A DNA stretch of 64,000 nucleotides from Vanilla planifolia (GCA_023846275.1 CM043869.1:19847501-19911500); one strand, 5' to 3'; positions 1 to 12,761 are shown, numbered from the stretch's first letter. Notes: generated by a model not told the origin, from the sequence alone. A program made the numbers and translations.

Positions 1-880
1 TTATAACTTAGTAATAACTATAAATTCATGATTAATTACTTTTCATAAATGCTTTTTAAAACTATTACATAATTTCTTTTATATTATTAAGTTCTTTTGT
101 AGTAATAATTGATAAGATTAGAGGGATAAATAATAATTATTAACTTGAAATATGATTAAAAGTAATAATGCAATTGAACATTATCTTAATTTTTGAAATT
201 ATTGAGAATAAAGTTCTGAATCAATCTTATGAACTAATAAATTTTACTAATAGCTAACAAAACTAAAGAAAGAATTTTTTGAAAAAAATCATATTATTCC
301 TTGAAAAATATTTTGATTAATAGAAATAAACAAAGAATATGGCTCAATCATAAATAATAGAAAGCAAGAAATAATAAGAATTTGATAAAGAATTAGAGGA
401 ATAGAAGAAAAAAGGCAAGGAATTTGTTGAAGACAAAAAAATAAAAGAAATTATGTGTTGGAATTACAAAAATAAGAAAAACATATTGATATTATTTAAT
501 AATAAAATATATCATCAAAATTTTTTTATTTTTTTAAGAAAATATTGCCTATTATTTTACTAAATAAAATTATTAAGTAATATTTTAAATGAATAATAGT
601 TTTTTAGTTTTTATATGAATTGTAAAATAATTTGTATTACTAATTATTAAAATTCAAAATTATAACATAATAAAAATTATTATTATTATTATTGGACTTT
701 TTTATTCTTATTTAATTTATTTTTTTACTTAATGATATATTTAATGTTTATTATAATGATATATATAAGAAATAGCATAAATATTTGATAAGTAAAAATA
801 TAATTGTTATGGATAATAATAATTTCGAATAATTTGCTACATATCAGAAGCAGAAGATTTTAACAAAAGTTTTAATTTTG
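1..880. other. AT-rich DNA without a recognisable gene
   Basis: No gene or clear repeat unit is visible. A modest purine-rich stretch at about 330-480 resembles the purine tracts of the 5S-derived array further right, so this may be a badly decayed member of that family. The rest is A/T homopolymer-rich sequence. The first recognisable satellite monomer begins near 880. Confidence 0.5.
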
Positions 881-2045
881 TTGTACTTCATTTAATGATT
901 ATGTTATACTCAATCTTAATCGGTGTTGGAATACAACCTTTCAATATAATTTATTTTAATTTTTCAAATGTTTTGGTTTTATTTGGATATATTACTGTGC
1001 AATACTAAATCTCCACTCTTGTAACATTTATTTCACTTTAATTTAGTTATATTACTTTACTTTCATTTATGTTATTTATGTTTAAAAATATATTTTATAA
1101 AAAATTTAATACCAAATTTTCGTTGTTTAAGAATAATGTAAATTCTATTAAAATTTTTTTAATAAGCACTATCTAATTAAATATTAATTTTTTATTTTTC
1201 AAAGTTTTTTTTCAAGTATTATAAATTTACTTAGGAGACATTTTGATTTGAACATAATTAGATGATGGAAGATGTTACACTCAATATTCTTAGTATCTTG
1301 GAATGCAATTTTTCTATAGGATTTATCATATTTTATTAATTTTTTTCTTTAATTGAGTTATATTACTATTTTACTCTATTCTTTTATTTAGTATGCCCTT
1401 TACATAAATTTTATTTCATTAGTCATATTACTTCAATTTACATAATTTAATCAATAATTTATATTATCATAATATTGGAATAAGAATTTATTACTATTAA
1501 TTTTTAATCATTTTAGTAATTCAGAATAACTTCAAACATGATCTAGTCAAGATTAAAAAAAATCGATGGACTCATTTTTATGAGTTCTTTTTAATTAAAT
1601 ATTCATTTTTATATCTCTAAATATTTTATTTTCTAAAGTCTTTGCAAGAATTACATGATATTTTTATTTTTACCTTTTCACATGATAGCGAAAGTTATGC
1701 TTGATCTATTTATTATCTTGTAACACAATTTCTTAATATAATACATATCCTTTATTGAAAAGCTTTACATTTTATTTGTTATATTCCCATGAAACTATCA
1801 TTCCCTTACCATATGACCTCTACATTATTTTTATTTAGTAATATTACACTACTTTAATTAGTCTTATTTTAGATTTATTATATATTTCCAATTGTTTAAA
1901 ATAACACGTTATCTTTATTATTACTTATTTAAGTTTTTATTTACCAGTAGTTCCAAAAAGGTCTAATGGAGATTTAAAAACATCATTGCACCCATTTTAT
2001 GTTATTAGATCTTTTATTTTCAAATCATTAAAATTAAACTTTCAT
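880..2045 (+). repeat. ~390-bp satellite, left block (about 3 monomers)
   Basis: Three successive copies of a landmark related to 'cttggaatgcaactttc' lie near 927, 1299 and 1719, spaced 372 and 420 bp. Between them the same ordered words recur: 'ggttatattac', 'ctctcatgtgacc', 'gatgttacactcaat', 'attaaatattcattttta'. The family and orientation match the large array from 21.2 kb. The block ends in mid-monomer near 2035-2045, after the 'acatcattagactcat' equivalent, where the sequence switches to the purine tract of the 5S-derived family. Confidence 0.85.
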
Positions 2046-3253
2046 AGCTAGAACTCTTATGTGGCAAAAGGGAGAGATTTAAAGCAAAAAGTAGAGAGAG
2101 ATATAGAAAAAAGAAAAAGAGGTAAAAGAGCAAAGATAAAAAAGATAGAGAATAAATAAAAATATTGAAAGAGAATAAAATGAGAGAAAGGGTAGGGATA
2201 GAGGATAGAAATGTTGAGTAGAAGACATTAGCTAAGAGATAAAGTTACAGTAACAAAGTAGTGACCCAAATAATTAAATAAATTAACTACGCAATATTGT
2301 TAGAGTAATTCATTTTAATATGTTAATTAGTTGCAATACTAAATATCATTAAAATTCAATGAAAAAATAAAGCTTTGGTTGATATTATTTTTTGTATAGA
2401 TAGTTTATAATAAGTGTTAATTATAAATTTAATACTTTTTAGTTAGTTAGTATGATCTCAAATGTTAATTAATATATAATTTAATGTTAATAAATTATTT
2501 ATCTTAAATTAATAAGAAATTATATTTTTTTATAAAGTTTGTTTTAATTACATTGTTTTGTACAGTAAAAAAGAAAAGCATATAAATTTCTAATTGCTAT
2601 AATAATGAAATTAATTTTAAATTTTATTTTAATAAAAATAAAAAGTAAAAACTATTACTTATTATATTACAAACATAGAATGTGTTATACATAATTTAAT
2701 ATGTTATAATGTGATATATATATATATATCTTTTGCTTTTAAAAATTATATTATCAATAAATAATTTAAATAGTTACGTGATGTGTGAAAAATTATATTA
2801 ATGTTTGCAACATGAGAAACTAGATATGAAAATAGTTATAGAGCAAGAAAACAAAGAGGATCGAACGTAAAAAGAATATTTGTGTTTTAAACTTTGTATA
2901 TTAATTTTTTTAAAACACATAGTATTTCATAATTATAATATTTGTGATATTTTTTATATGAAATGAAAAATTATTTTTTTATTGTAAAATATGAAATATA
3001 ATATAAGTTATTGCCCATCAATTATTATAAAAAATGCTTGCCACAGTTATATCTTTGTTCAAGTGAAATTAGTATTTATAATAAAAGCTCAAAATATTAT
3101 GGTAAATAAAAACATATATTTTATAATTTATAAAGAAATAATATTTTAATTTTATTGATAACTTTGTTGTATAAAATATTATATACCAATTAATGTTGAC
3201 ACATTTTTAAAACTAACTCACATTTATTAGAAAAATGATTGCCATGAGAAATT

Positions 3254-3373
3254 ATGTACTACACGACTTGTTATTAAGCTGCCCAAATTAATATTGCCAT
3301 TAGCGAATCATTGTTAACTTTTTGGTCCTTATTATGTACACTATTGCAATGCAATTGTGGTAGAACAAGTATA
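3254..3373 (-). pseudogene. Degenerate 5S rRNA copy 1
   Basis: This is one of the more decayed copies. The plus strand keeps 'ctacacgactt', 'gctgcccaaattaatattg' and 'ttgttaacttt' in the order expected for the reverse complement of plant 5S (aacacgaggactt ... ggtcacccatcctagtact ... gcttaactt). It is recognised mainly by position, with 'attagaaaaatgattgcc' just before it and 'tagaacaagtataagaatta' after it. Confidence 0.6.
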
Positions 3374-4499
3374 AGAATTATAAAGATCTACTTCTATGTC
3401 TAATTCTTGAATATAATGAATGGTTTTAGAAATTTTATTTATTAGCATTTTTATGCACTTTCAAAACTTTTTTGAGTATTTATATTCCTTTTTTTAATTT
3501 CATCACTATGTATAGTAAAAATAGCAAAATGAAAAATTTTAAACATTATTATATATATAAAATAATATTATTTCTTCCTTAGTTAAAAATATAAAAGAAT
3601 TAACATTAATTGTATCACAAACATATAATTATGTTTTGGAGCTCTTGCAATGATATGTCATAATAAATATTCTAGATATGATTTTTATTATTATGTTAGT
3701 AAATATATAATATAGATTACAAGATAGAGATAAAATAATGACACGTAGAGAAGAGTGAAATGATAAAAAGAAGGGGGAATACTTACATTTTAAGCTATGT
3801 ATATTATTCTTCTTAGAAATAATATATAATATTAAAATTAATTATATTTTTGATATTATATTTTATATGGAAGGATTTCAATTTTCATTATCAGTTGTAA
3901 AATAATATAAATAAATTGAATTATTACACATTAATTAATAAAAAGCTTATTTATTATAATTATATATGAATTTAAATATTATTAAAATTTATTTTCAAAA
4001 TTAAGAATTATTATCCTAATTAATAAAACATATTTATTAGTTACTAAATGGTAGTATAATTAATTTTAATTATAATTTCAATGAATAATAGATTTTATGT
4101 TCATTCATATTAAAATATTATAATACCTCTTGTACTCATGTATTTCTAAGAATTCGAGTGGATCAACTTAAATATTTATTATAAAAAGTAATAAAATAAC
4201 TAAAAAAATTTATACTAAAAGTAATTATATATAAAACATTTTAAATGAAATTTTACATAAGAGCAAAAAAAAGTGATACGGGACAAAAAAATAGAGGGAG
4301 AGACACAAAGAAGATAGAGAACAAGACTAGAATGAGGGATTTAAAGAAAATAATAACCATTTCATAATACTAACACTAATAAATAATAAGTAAAAAAAAA
4401 TTGTGAAATAAAGTATATATTTGAGTTATTTATTAAAAAATATTAGTGTATTATTAAAACAAAAACACTTTCGTTAGAAAAATTATTGCCATGAATTTT

Positions 4500-4576
4500 T
4501 TTTGCGAAAAGGTCAATTACCAAATCAGTAGCACAAGCTTGCCTAGTGTTAGAGTTCTAATTTTACCAAATGTTTT
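4500..4576 (-). pseudogene. Degenerate 5S rRNA copy 2, 3' part (split by LTR)
   Basis: The plus strand shows 'aggtcaattaccaaatcagta', 'cacaagcttgcc' and 'gagttctaatttta', which align in order with reverse-complement 5S. The copy stops at 4576 where a solo LTR begins. The remainder resumes at 5974. Its last five bases (4572-4576, gtttt) are the target-site duplication. Confidence 0.75.
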
Positions 4577-5200
4577 TGTTACACCCTTGTGTTTGATGAG
4601 TCAAGCATAAATGTGTATATTTATTTGGGCTTGATTTTAAGTAAAATTATTACTAATTAATTAAATCAAGTCATGTATTTTAGATGTCTAAAATAATGGT
4701 CTCTAAGGGCCTTGAGATCATGGCATACTTCAAGGAATTTTGAGATATGCGCAAGATTTTTTATAATTGAATTTCTTTTAATTTTTCTTGAATTTGATAT
4801 GTCCAAACTTTAAGACTATGAGGCACACTAGTAATATTAATATTTAAAAATATTATAAAATTATTTAATAATGAATTTTGATTTTTGGGCCAAGTATATT
4901 TGACAAAATATATAGAGATGGGTATTTGATTTTTTAATATTATTTTGGAATCGTTTTCTACGAATTTCTTTTCATAGTCACTTAATTAACTTATAATACT
5001 ATAAGAATATAAAATTATTTTTATACACTTATATTCAAATCTTTGGCTAAAAAATTCGTCAAAAATACCCTAAAACAGCCGAAGTCTCGGGAAAATGTAT
5101 AGTAGCATTGGGCGGGTCGACCCGCGCAAAAACAGCCCGTCCAGGTCTTTTAGAAATTAAAAATTTAATTTAAAAATAAAATTTATGGTTGACCCGAAAA

Positions 5201-5360
5201 GGCTAAGCCAAGCCCGCCCAAAGCCCGCCGAGAAGAGCTCGGCTAGCGCTGGTCAACGGTCAAACCAACAGTGCCTGGCTAAGCCAAGCCCGCCCAAAGG
5301 AGCTCGGTTAGGACAAACTGCAACGCGGTCAACAGTCAATGAACAGATGCTTGGCTAAGT
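5201..5360 (+). repeat. ~76-bp tandem repeat inside the LTR
   Basis: The word 'ggctaagccaagcccgccca' occurs at 5201 and again at 5277, and a shorter version ('ggctaagtcaacccg') starts at 5353. The spacing is 76 bp both times. Between them 'gagctcgg' and 'ggtcaac..tca' also recur. Short internal tandem repeats in the U3 part of LTRs often carry promoter or enhancer sites; no specific site is recognised. Confidence 0.8.
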
Positions 5361-5510
5361 CAACCCGAACCGGGTGGTGAAATCCCGGTCAGGGTAAGGG
5401 GGAGATGGCCCCAAAGAGGCTCGGAAGTTAGTCGGCGCAAATTCATTATAAAGCGGTGCGCCGAATTCATTCTGCAGTGTGGGACTAAAAATCCCACCTT
5501 ATAACTTCGG

Positions 5511-5711
5511 CGGGATCCAATGGCGCAGATCAAGCCCGCCCAGGTCCAACGGGCGAGAGTAAATTCGAATGGCTGTTTCACGAGATTAATCAGCGTCGTT
5601 CGTTCAGCGCGCGGGATCCAATGGCTCAGATCAAGTCCGCCCGGATCCAACGGTCTGGATTAAGCTCGAACAGTAAAATGCGTAAACAATCTGCGCCGTT
5701 CGTTTTTGGGC
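5511..5711 (+). repeat. ~101-bp tandem repeat inside the LTR
   Basis: 'cgggatccaatggc' at 5511 recurs at 5612, each followed by 'cagatcaag.ccgccc' and 'tccaacgg'. The following 'gcgtcgttcgtt' (near 5592) recurs as 'gcgccgttcgtt' (near 5692). There are two units and the start of a third near 5712. This repeat is distinct from the 76-bp repeat just upstream. Confidence 0.8.
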
Positions 5712-5973
5712 CCGGATCGGACGGTGGCTGCTTTCCGTTCGTTGCCCAAACGGCTAATTAATTTTTGGAGCCATTGGGGGTGTTTTTTCCCAACACTTGT
5801 TGGGGGTGGACGTAGACTCGGTTTTGAGTCGAACCACTTGAAAATTTGTGTGTTCAATGTTCTTTACTTTTGCTTAAAGTCTTTTAAATTTAATTTCGAA
5901 AATTATAAAAATTTAAATACACAATTCACCCCCCCTCTTGTGGGATTTCTTTAACACGAAACACTTCAGTTTT

Positions 5974-5998
5974 AATGTTGGTGTGGCCACAATACCAT
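5974..5998 (-). pseudogene. Degenerate 5S rRNA copy 2, 5' part
   Basis: The sequence 'aatgttggtgtggccacaat' after the LTR matches the reverse complement of the 5S 5' end (gtgctggtatgatcgcac). It continues directly from 4576 when the LTR and one target duplication are removed. The usual flank, here 'ttttcttgactatta', follows it. Confidence 0.75.
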
Positions 5999-7072
5999 TT
6001 TTCAAAAAATATATTTTCTTGACTATTATCCTAAATATAACAAATTGTGTATGATAATTTCTAAATTATCTCTTGTATAAACTTTTTAGAAATTGTTTAT
6101 GTTTATTACAAATATTAGAATGTATTCTAATTTAAATAATTTACTTATGTTTAATTAATGAGACATTATTTATATTATATCTTCCTACAAAGTAGAAATT
6201 TATAGATAAATGTTTTTCTACTTAATAATAATTTTAAAAAATATATAGTCAAATATTTAAATATTATGAAGCACAAAATATGAAATAAAACATTTTATGA
6301 AATTTTTGCATTATTAATTTTGACCCATTGAATTGTGTACATTAAAAAAAAGAGCATAAATATCAAAAATTATTTTTAATTATACAATAAATGTATAATT
6401 ACTTATGCATACTTTAGAACTGATATATCATAATGTATGTTAGGCATATGTTTTGAATGATTTTTCTATTAAAAATACAATATAAATAATATAACTATGC
6501 ATGAAATGTTATATGGATTCCTTTAACATGAGAGATTTCTTAGTTAATATTAATTGATGGAGTTAGAAAAAAAGATACTAGAGAGACAAAGATAAATATT
6601 ATGAAAGGAATGGATAGAGACCTAAAAAGATTATGGACAAATCAGATGAAAATAGGGATACTAAGAGAAGAGATGATAGAACAGAAAAGTTATGTTTACA
6701 TTTTAAGGAATTTTTCTTTAAATATATAGTAATACCAAATACTTATATTTGTCATATTATTTTTTAGATGAAAAATTAAATATAATTGTTAATATAAACT
6801 ATAAAATAAGATGCATAAAGTAAAATTAAAATTTAAACAAAATATCTAGAATATTATGACAAATACAAAAATTTGAAAAAAATTCTTTAAATGTTATTTA
6901 TAATTTATTGCATAAGAAATTATCTTTATAAATGATAACTATTGTAATGTATGGTGTAAGCCTATGTTTTTAAGAATTCTAAAAAACAAAATAATGTTAT
7001 TATAGTAATAATAAAGTAACACAAAATATTCTACTAAAAGTTATTATATATAAATATTTTAAATGATTTCTT

Positions 7073-7680
7073 AAGAGAGAATGCCAGAAAGAGAAAAAGA
7101 AGAAATGGGAAGAAAATGAATTGAAAAGAGATTCAAGGAAGAGAAAGATTGAGTGAAAGGAAATAGGGATAGAAGAGAGATAAGTGACATTGAAGATGCT
7201 TAACAAAAGAGTAGAAAGTGAAGGTAAAGTTATGTTAGAGAGAACATGTAGAAAGAGAAAGAATTAAGGAAAGTAACTATAGACACATACTAACATGAAG
7301 AGAAGAGAGAGTTGATAGTGGTTTTTGAAAGGAAGAGAGATTTAGAGAGAGATGATTAAAATAGAGAGTAGATAGAGATAAGAAAATAGGGATAACCAGA
7401 TTGGAAAATATATAGATGGCTAAATAAAGAGAGATATTGAGTAAAAAGTAAAAGCTAAGAGAGAGATATATATAAAGAAGATAAAGAAAATAAATAATAA
7501 AATAAAAATGAGAGAAACGATGGAAGAGAGGGGATATAGGAGAGAGAAGGTGAGGGGAAGAGAATGAGATAATGATAAGAGGACAAATAAGAGAAGACAG
7601 TAGGATAGAGAAAGAAGTTAGAGTGTGCGAGAGTTATGGTGGCAATGATAAAGTGATGAGAGAGGAATAATTCAATGAAA
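7073..7680 (+). repeat. Longest purine tract of the array (~600 bp)
   Basis: The plus strand is almost entirely A and G with scattered T, twice the length of the other tracts. 'agagagagat' and 'gaagagaga' words recur, and a phrase like 'ggagagagaaggtgagggg' near 7540 matches the end part of other tracts. It probably represents two fused tracts, since no 5S copy is found between about 6000 and 8860. Long F/L/S-rich open frames on the minus strand here are a by-product of this composition, not genes. Confidence 0.75.
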
Positions 7681-8863
7681 ACTTTATCTTAACAATTTAA
7701 CTGATAATTTTTATTAGTTTTTACATGTTAATCACCTATAATATAAAATAAAACTTTTCTTGTTGTGTTGATGTTGCCAATGTTTAAAATTTGTGTTGTC
7801 TTATAATTTAGTGCTATTTTTTTAATATGTGTATTCTTAAAAGTTAATTAAATAATAAATAGTATCACGTATACTAATATATTACCTTCATATAAAATAA
7901 CATAGATAATAAATATTAATAATATTTCATAAAAATGGCATAGTTTTAGTTATCTTGTGTTTTATAATATACTATAATATTAAAAAAGATTACACACATC
8001 AGTGGTATGTCACTATAAATTTATAATAATTTAAGTTCATTTTTGTTAATATAATTAATATTATATACATTTAAAGTATATTAAAAAATATTTTATTAAA
8101 TCATAATAAGGGTCATATTTAGTACTATGCTAAATGGATATGTGAGATGGATATAAGTATATCATAATTGAGAAATGACATGGATATGTAGGAATTAAAT
8201 AGAAACAAATAGTAATAATAGGAGGAGAGAGATGATTGAATGAAGAGAAAGAGAAAAAGAGAGAAACGAGAGACAAGATATAGGTGATAGAGAGAATAAA
8301 TATCATAGTGAAAGAAAAAGAGAAATAAGAAAATTATGAGTCATACAAGAGAGAGGGGGTGAGGGGAAGACAATGCGATAAAGACAAGAGACACAAATGT
8401 TAATTATAGATAACATTAAATATAATTAATATAAAAAATACCTCAAAGGTTTAGGAGTATTTTGATGTATTGGAAACATTTAAGTTTATGTTAAGCATTA
8501 ATTGAAATATAAAAAATATGTCATAATAATGATAAAATTTTAGATAGTTTATCTTTTATAATATATCATCGTCATATCAAAAAAACCATTATGAGAAAAT
8601 TGTACAAACTACTAGAAATATATATTAATTTTATTGTAACATATTAGATATAAGATATATTTTCATTTATTAAATTAAGTTAAATTTATTATTTTATCAT
8701 ATTATTTTAACTAGACATATTAATAATGAGCAAAAAGTATGCTTATGTTATAAAGTTAATATTAAGAAAAAATAACGAAAAGTTTATTATAAAATATCAT
8801 TTATTAAAAAAAATTATTAAAGTAAAATGTGTTTCGTTAGAAAAATAAATGTTATGAGAAACT

Positions 8864-8979
8864 GTGTACAACATCAGGATAGCTTATAGGCCACCCATTG
8901 TATACAACTCTCATCCAAGTATGCTTAATTTTGGCATTTAAAAAGAATTATTGTTGTAATACTAGTGAGGTCACACATC
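8864..8979 (-). pseudogene. Degenerate 5S rRNA copy 3
   Basis: The plus strand reads 'gtacaacatcaggat', 'ggccacccattgta', 'actctcatccaagtatgctt' and, after a small insertion, 'taatactagtgaggtcacac'. These match the reverse complement of 5S from 3' end to 5' end in order. It is close to full length. Confidence 0.85.
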
Positions 8980-9335
8980 ATAAGCTCAACAAATAATAGT
9001 ACTTTTGTGGTATTATACAAAACTTAATCAACCATTTCAAATTATTTATAAATTATCATGTATAGAAAATTTGAAAAATTTTTTTATGATTATTATATAT
9101 GTCATAATGTATTCCAATACTAATAATTTATTTATGTTGAATTAATATAAAATTGTGTACACTATTATTTTCTTAAATGTAAACCTTCATAAATATAAAT
9201 TATTTCCATATAATAATATTTCTTATAAGTAAAAAACAACTTCTATTAATTCTGAATAATAATTTTTAGTTTTTATGAAAAAAGGTTAACTATCATTAAA
9301 TTGAAATTTCTTAATTTATTTTACATTATGGAGCT

Positions 9336-9361
9336 AAGAAGAAGAAGAAGAAGAAGAAGAA
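9336..9361 (+). repeat. (GAA)n microsatellite in purine-tract position
   Basis: About eight GAA/AAG units follow 'acattatggagctaa', which is the conserved sequence preceding the purine tract in other units. In this unit the usual ~300-bp tract is missing and only this short pure triplet run remains. Confidence 0.9.
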
Positions 9362-9672
9362 ATAGTTATGTTTTTAATATATTATTATTGTATTATAAAT
9401 ACTTTTTATGTTTCATTTTTTAAATATTATAATATATAATTGTACTGTATTGTAATTGATATATTTTGTTTTGTCGAACATTAAATAATTTTGACGCTTT
9501 TTTATTTTTAATGAAGTGTTATATAAAATACTAAACGAAAATAAAATTAATATTAGAAATTAATTTATAATATATATATAATAATAATAAAATTTATTTC
9601 ATGACATTAAAAAATCAATATATTATTAAAATAAATTGTCATTTATATGAAAAAAGAATAGTATGAAAAATA

Positions 9673-9790
9673 AGGGCAACACAAGTGATTCTCTATAGCA
9701 CACCTACACAAATACTATGCTCACCCAATCATACTTAACTTTTAAGTTCTATAAAAATCATGTGCTATAAGACTTGTGTCATGGCACATG
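9673..9790 (-). pseudogene. Degenerate 5S rRNA copy 4
   Basis: Nearly full length. The plus strand has 'gggcaacacaag' (5S 3' end), 'cacacctacacaaatact', 'ctcacccaatcatacttaac', 'aagttctataaaaatcatgt' and 'gacttgtgtcatggcaca' (5S 5' end). It is followed by 'tgcatgcaaaagtttagaac', the conserved flank. Confidence 0.85.
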
Positions 9791-10980
9791 CATGCAAAAG
9801 TTTAGAACTAATTCTTATGTGATTATTCTCTTGAAAATAATGAATTGATTAGGAAATTTTTATATTAGGAGGCATACTCTCTTCAAACAAATATGTTCCT
9901 TTTATTACATATATCATAATATATTCCAATATTGATACTTTAAATATGTTAAGCTAATTAGAAATAAATTATTTATATTATTTTTGCTCATAGAGTAAAT
10001 GCTAAAACATAAAAAGTCTTCCAATAAGTTATAGTTCTTATAAATAAAAAATTAAATGTTATATTAATTATAAAAAATAAAAATAAAAAAATTTTATTAA
10101 AAAATATATATTAAAGAATGCAACATGATTTATGTCATCGATAATCTTAATTGATGGTGGTGAAAGAAGACGTAATAGTGATGGAGGTGGACAGACTAGA
10201 TGAAAAGGTCTTTAATAGGTAAGAGTGAGTATAATGGAAAGTATTAATTAGGAAAGAAGTTAAGGACTTAATGAAAAGAAAGAAAAACAAAGAGGAAGGA
10301 GGACAAAAAGGAGGCAACGAAAACAAAAAAAAAATGAAAAGGTAAATTAAATGGGAAAATAAATATAGGTAGAAGGGAGACGATGAGGGGAACAAAAAGT
10401 GTGAGAAGACAAATAAGTGAATGACAAAGGGAGAAGGAACAAAGTTAAAATAAGAGATCTATTATGACAAAGTGAAGCAATCAAGAAATATAATTAAATA
10501 AAAGCTATATCTTCATTTTTAATATTTTTTAGACTTTAATATGCTAAAAATATACAAAATTATATACTAATTAATTTAATTTTAAAAAAAATTTAGAGTT
10601 TCATTTTACTTTAATATATTAGAAATTTTAAAGAGATATGTCGACTATTAATTTATTATTACTTCATTAGCACTTGTAAGTTAAGCAGTTAACAATATGA
10701 CAAATTAAGTCATTATTCAAAGATAATATCTTCATATGATATTATATAGATAGTAAATATAAATAATATTTCATATTTTGGATAAATTGTTATATAGTTC
10801 ATGTCATACAATATACTATTATGATATATATATATATATACTTTGTTATAGTTTACATAGATTATGTTGGCCAATGTTAAATTTTGTTAATGTTGTTATT
10901 TTATTACATTATATGAATGGTATATTTAACAATATTGAAATTAATTGTTATTCATAAGTTAAACAAATGCCATGAAAAAT

Positions 10981-11092
10981 ATGTGTACGATGTGGCTTGC
11001 TAAGGAGGTCACCCATCTTAATACTAAGCTCACTCATGCATGCTTAACTTTGATTTCAACGCTCTAATGTTGGTGTTGCTTTAAATACACAT
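10981..11092 (-). pseudogene. Degenerate 5S rRNA copy 5
   Basis: One of the best preserved copies. The 14 bases 'ggaggtcacccatc' at 11004-11017 are identical to the reverse complement of canonical plant 5S. They are followed by 'ttaatactaagctcactcat' and 'gcatgcttaactttg'. The 5' third is more disturbed but ends 'gctctaatgttggtgttgct', matching the 5S start region. Confidence 0.9.
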
Positions 11093-12057
11093 CGAAGTTA
11101 AGGAACATATACCAATGTGATGGTAGTCTCAAAAATTATAATTATTCAAATGATTTTCTAAATCATCATCAAAAAATATGTTAACAAATAATTTCATTTT
11201 TATTATATTTCTTTCTATATATTCCAATATTATTATATTAGGTTTGTTATATTAATAAGAAATTATTTGTATTACAATTTATCTTTATGAAAATATTTTT
11301 AGAGAAGACTTATTTATACTGAATAATAGGTCTTACAGATAAAAGAATTATTTATTAAATTTAACAAAAAATATTTCTATCACGCAAAATATATATTAAA
11401 GAATATAACATTAGAGGTATTTTTATTAATATTACTTATTGGAGCTAAAATAAGTGATATTAGTGATGGAGATCAGAACATTAGGATTTAGTAAGAGTCA
11501 TAGATAGATAAAAGAGATAATGACGAAAATATTAATAGAGTTTGAAAGGATAAATGATTGAATAAATAGAGAGAAAAGAGAGAGGAGGGAGAGAAGATAC
11601 AAAAGATAGAACAATTAACAAAGTGAAATAGAGAGAGATAAATGAGAAGAGGGTGGGGGGAAAAATAAATAAATATAGTATAGGGAGATAAGTAAACAAT
11701 GATAACAGGAGTGAGAACCAAGTCAATGACTATAAAAGATGTTGAGATAAAGAAAAAAAGTGAATGAAATAATTTAACAATTGATGTTTCATAATAATTA
11801 AATTTACAATATTTTTTGCATGAACATGTCAAAAATATAAAAATTAAATGTTAGTAAAATACAACTAAAGTTTGAAGTTTCAAAGTATATTCTTAAGTTG
11901 TAAAGATTTAAAAAATGTTTTCAATATTTACATAGTATTAATTTTTTAATATATAGAGTTTTAAAAATAAATTGTGTTAAATATATTTATTATTATTTGA
12001 TATTACTATAGTATGAATGCAATATTTCATCTTCATGATATAATTTTTACTAGTTTA

Positions 12058-12114
12058 TTTTAAATAATAAATTATTAATTTTTTCTAATTAATTTTAAAT
12101 AATAAATTATTAAT
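12058..12114. repeat. Short tandem duplication, 35-bp period
   Basis: A 22-base AT-only word starting 'ttttaaataataaatt' occurs at 12058 and again at 12093. It is a small local duplication in the spacer between 5S copies 5 and 6. Confidence 0.8.
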
Positions 12115-12381
12115 ATCTTTAACAAAAAATAGTACATAGCATATATATATATATATGTAAAGTACATATTATACTTTATTCTTGTTGATAAAAGTTATGT
12201 CATGTAAATTTAAAATAAATTATAGTTACTAATTTGTTATATCATATAAAGTTGATAATAGTAAATAATAAATAAAATGGAGATCGTAGAAAATGATTCC
12301 TAATTAATCTTGTTCTTGAATACTAACATATTATTAAAATAAACTTCTTTTCTAATTAAAAGTATAATAATGAAAAAAATA

Positions 12382-12498
12382 CAAGACACATGAGAACTTC
12401 TTGAAGGGTCATCCACTACAATGCTACTATTACAATAGCAAGCTTAATTTTTCAATTCTAATGACGTTCAAGCTACAACAATGATGGTGTTACATGTG
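12382..12498 (-). pseudogene. Degenerate 5S rRNA copy 6
   Basis: The plus strand shows 'gacacatgagaacttcttga', 'agggtcatccactacaat', 'gctactattacaatagcaag', 'cttaatttttcaattctaat' and 'caatgatggtgttacatgtg'. All five blocks are in 5S reverse-complement order at nearly full length. Confidence 0.85.
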
Positions 12499-12758
12499 AA
12501 CAAAAGTCAAAAAATCATTTGTGTGTGATTTTTGCCAAAAACATAAAGGACTAATCACAATATTTCTTGAATTATTAAGCGTATATACTTTAAAAAATAA
12601 TATTTTAATTTTAATATATTTGTAGTAATATCTTTGGATATCCATATTTTATTAATAATGAATTAATTAGAAACTATTAATATTATTATTTTCTTTAATG
12701 TACACATTCACACTAAGGAATTGTTATGATAGTTAAATTATTTGTTAATTTAAGATAA

Positions 12759-12761
<3 letters not shown>

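Larger units (their letters stand above)
4577..5968 (+). mobile_element. Solo LTR, probably Ty1/copia, with 5-bp TSD
   Basis: The element begins TGTTACACCC at 4577 and ends ACACTTCA at 5968, giving the TG...CA ends of an LTR. It is flanked by perfect direct repeats gtttt at 4572-4576 and 5969-5973. It is 1,392 bp long with no internal gag or pol, so it is a solo LTR left by LTR-LTR recombination. The C-run 'attcaccccccctcttgtg' near the 3' end is typical of plant copia LTR ends and sets the orientation by inference. The part from about 5040 to 5830 is far richer in G+C than anything else in the window. A hairpin (gtggga/tcccac, 5479-5496) resembles a motif common near plant LTR promoters. It inserted into 5S copy 2, and removing it restores that copy. 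Confidence 0.85.

Noticed and set aside
5360-5954. Open frames of 96, 65 and 82 codons in the GC-rich island.
   Set aside because: They lie inside the solo LTR, overlap its tandem repeats on both strands and show no protein family; the higher GC simply reduces stop codons.
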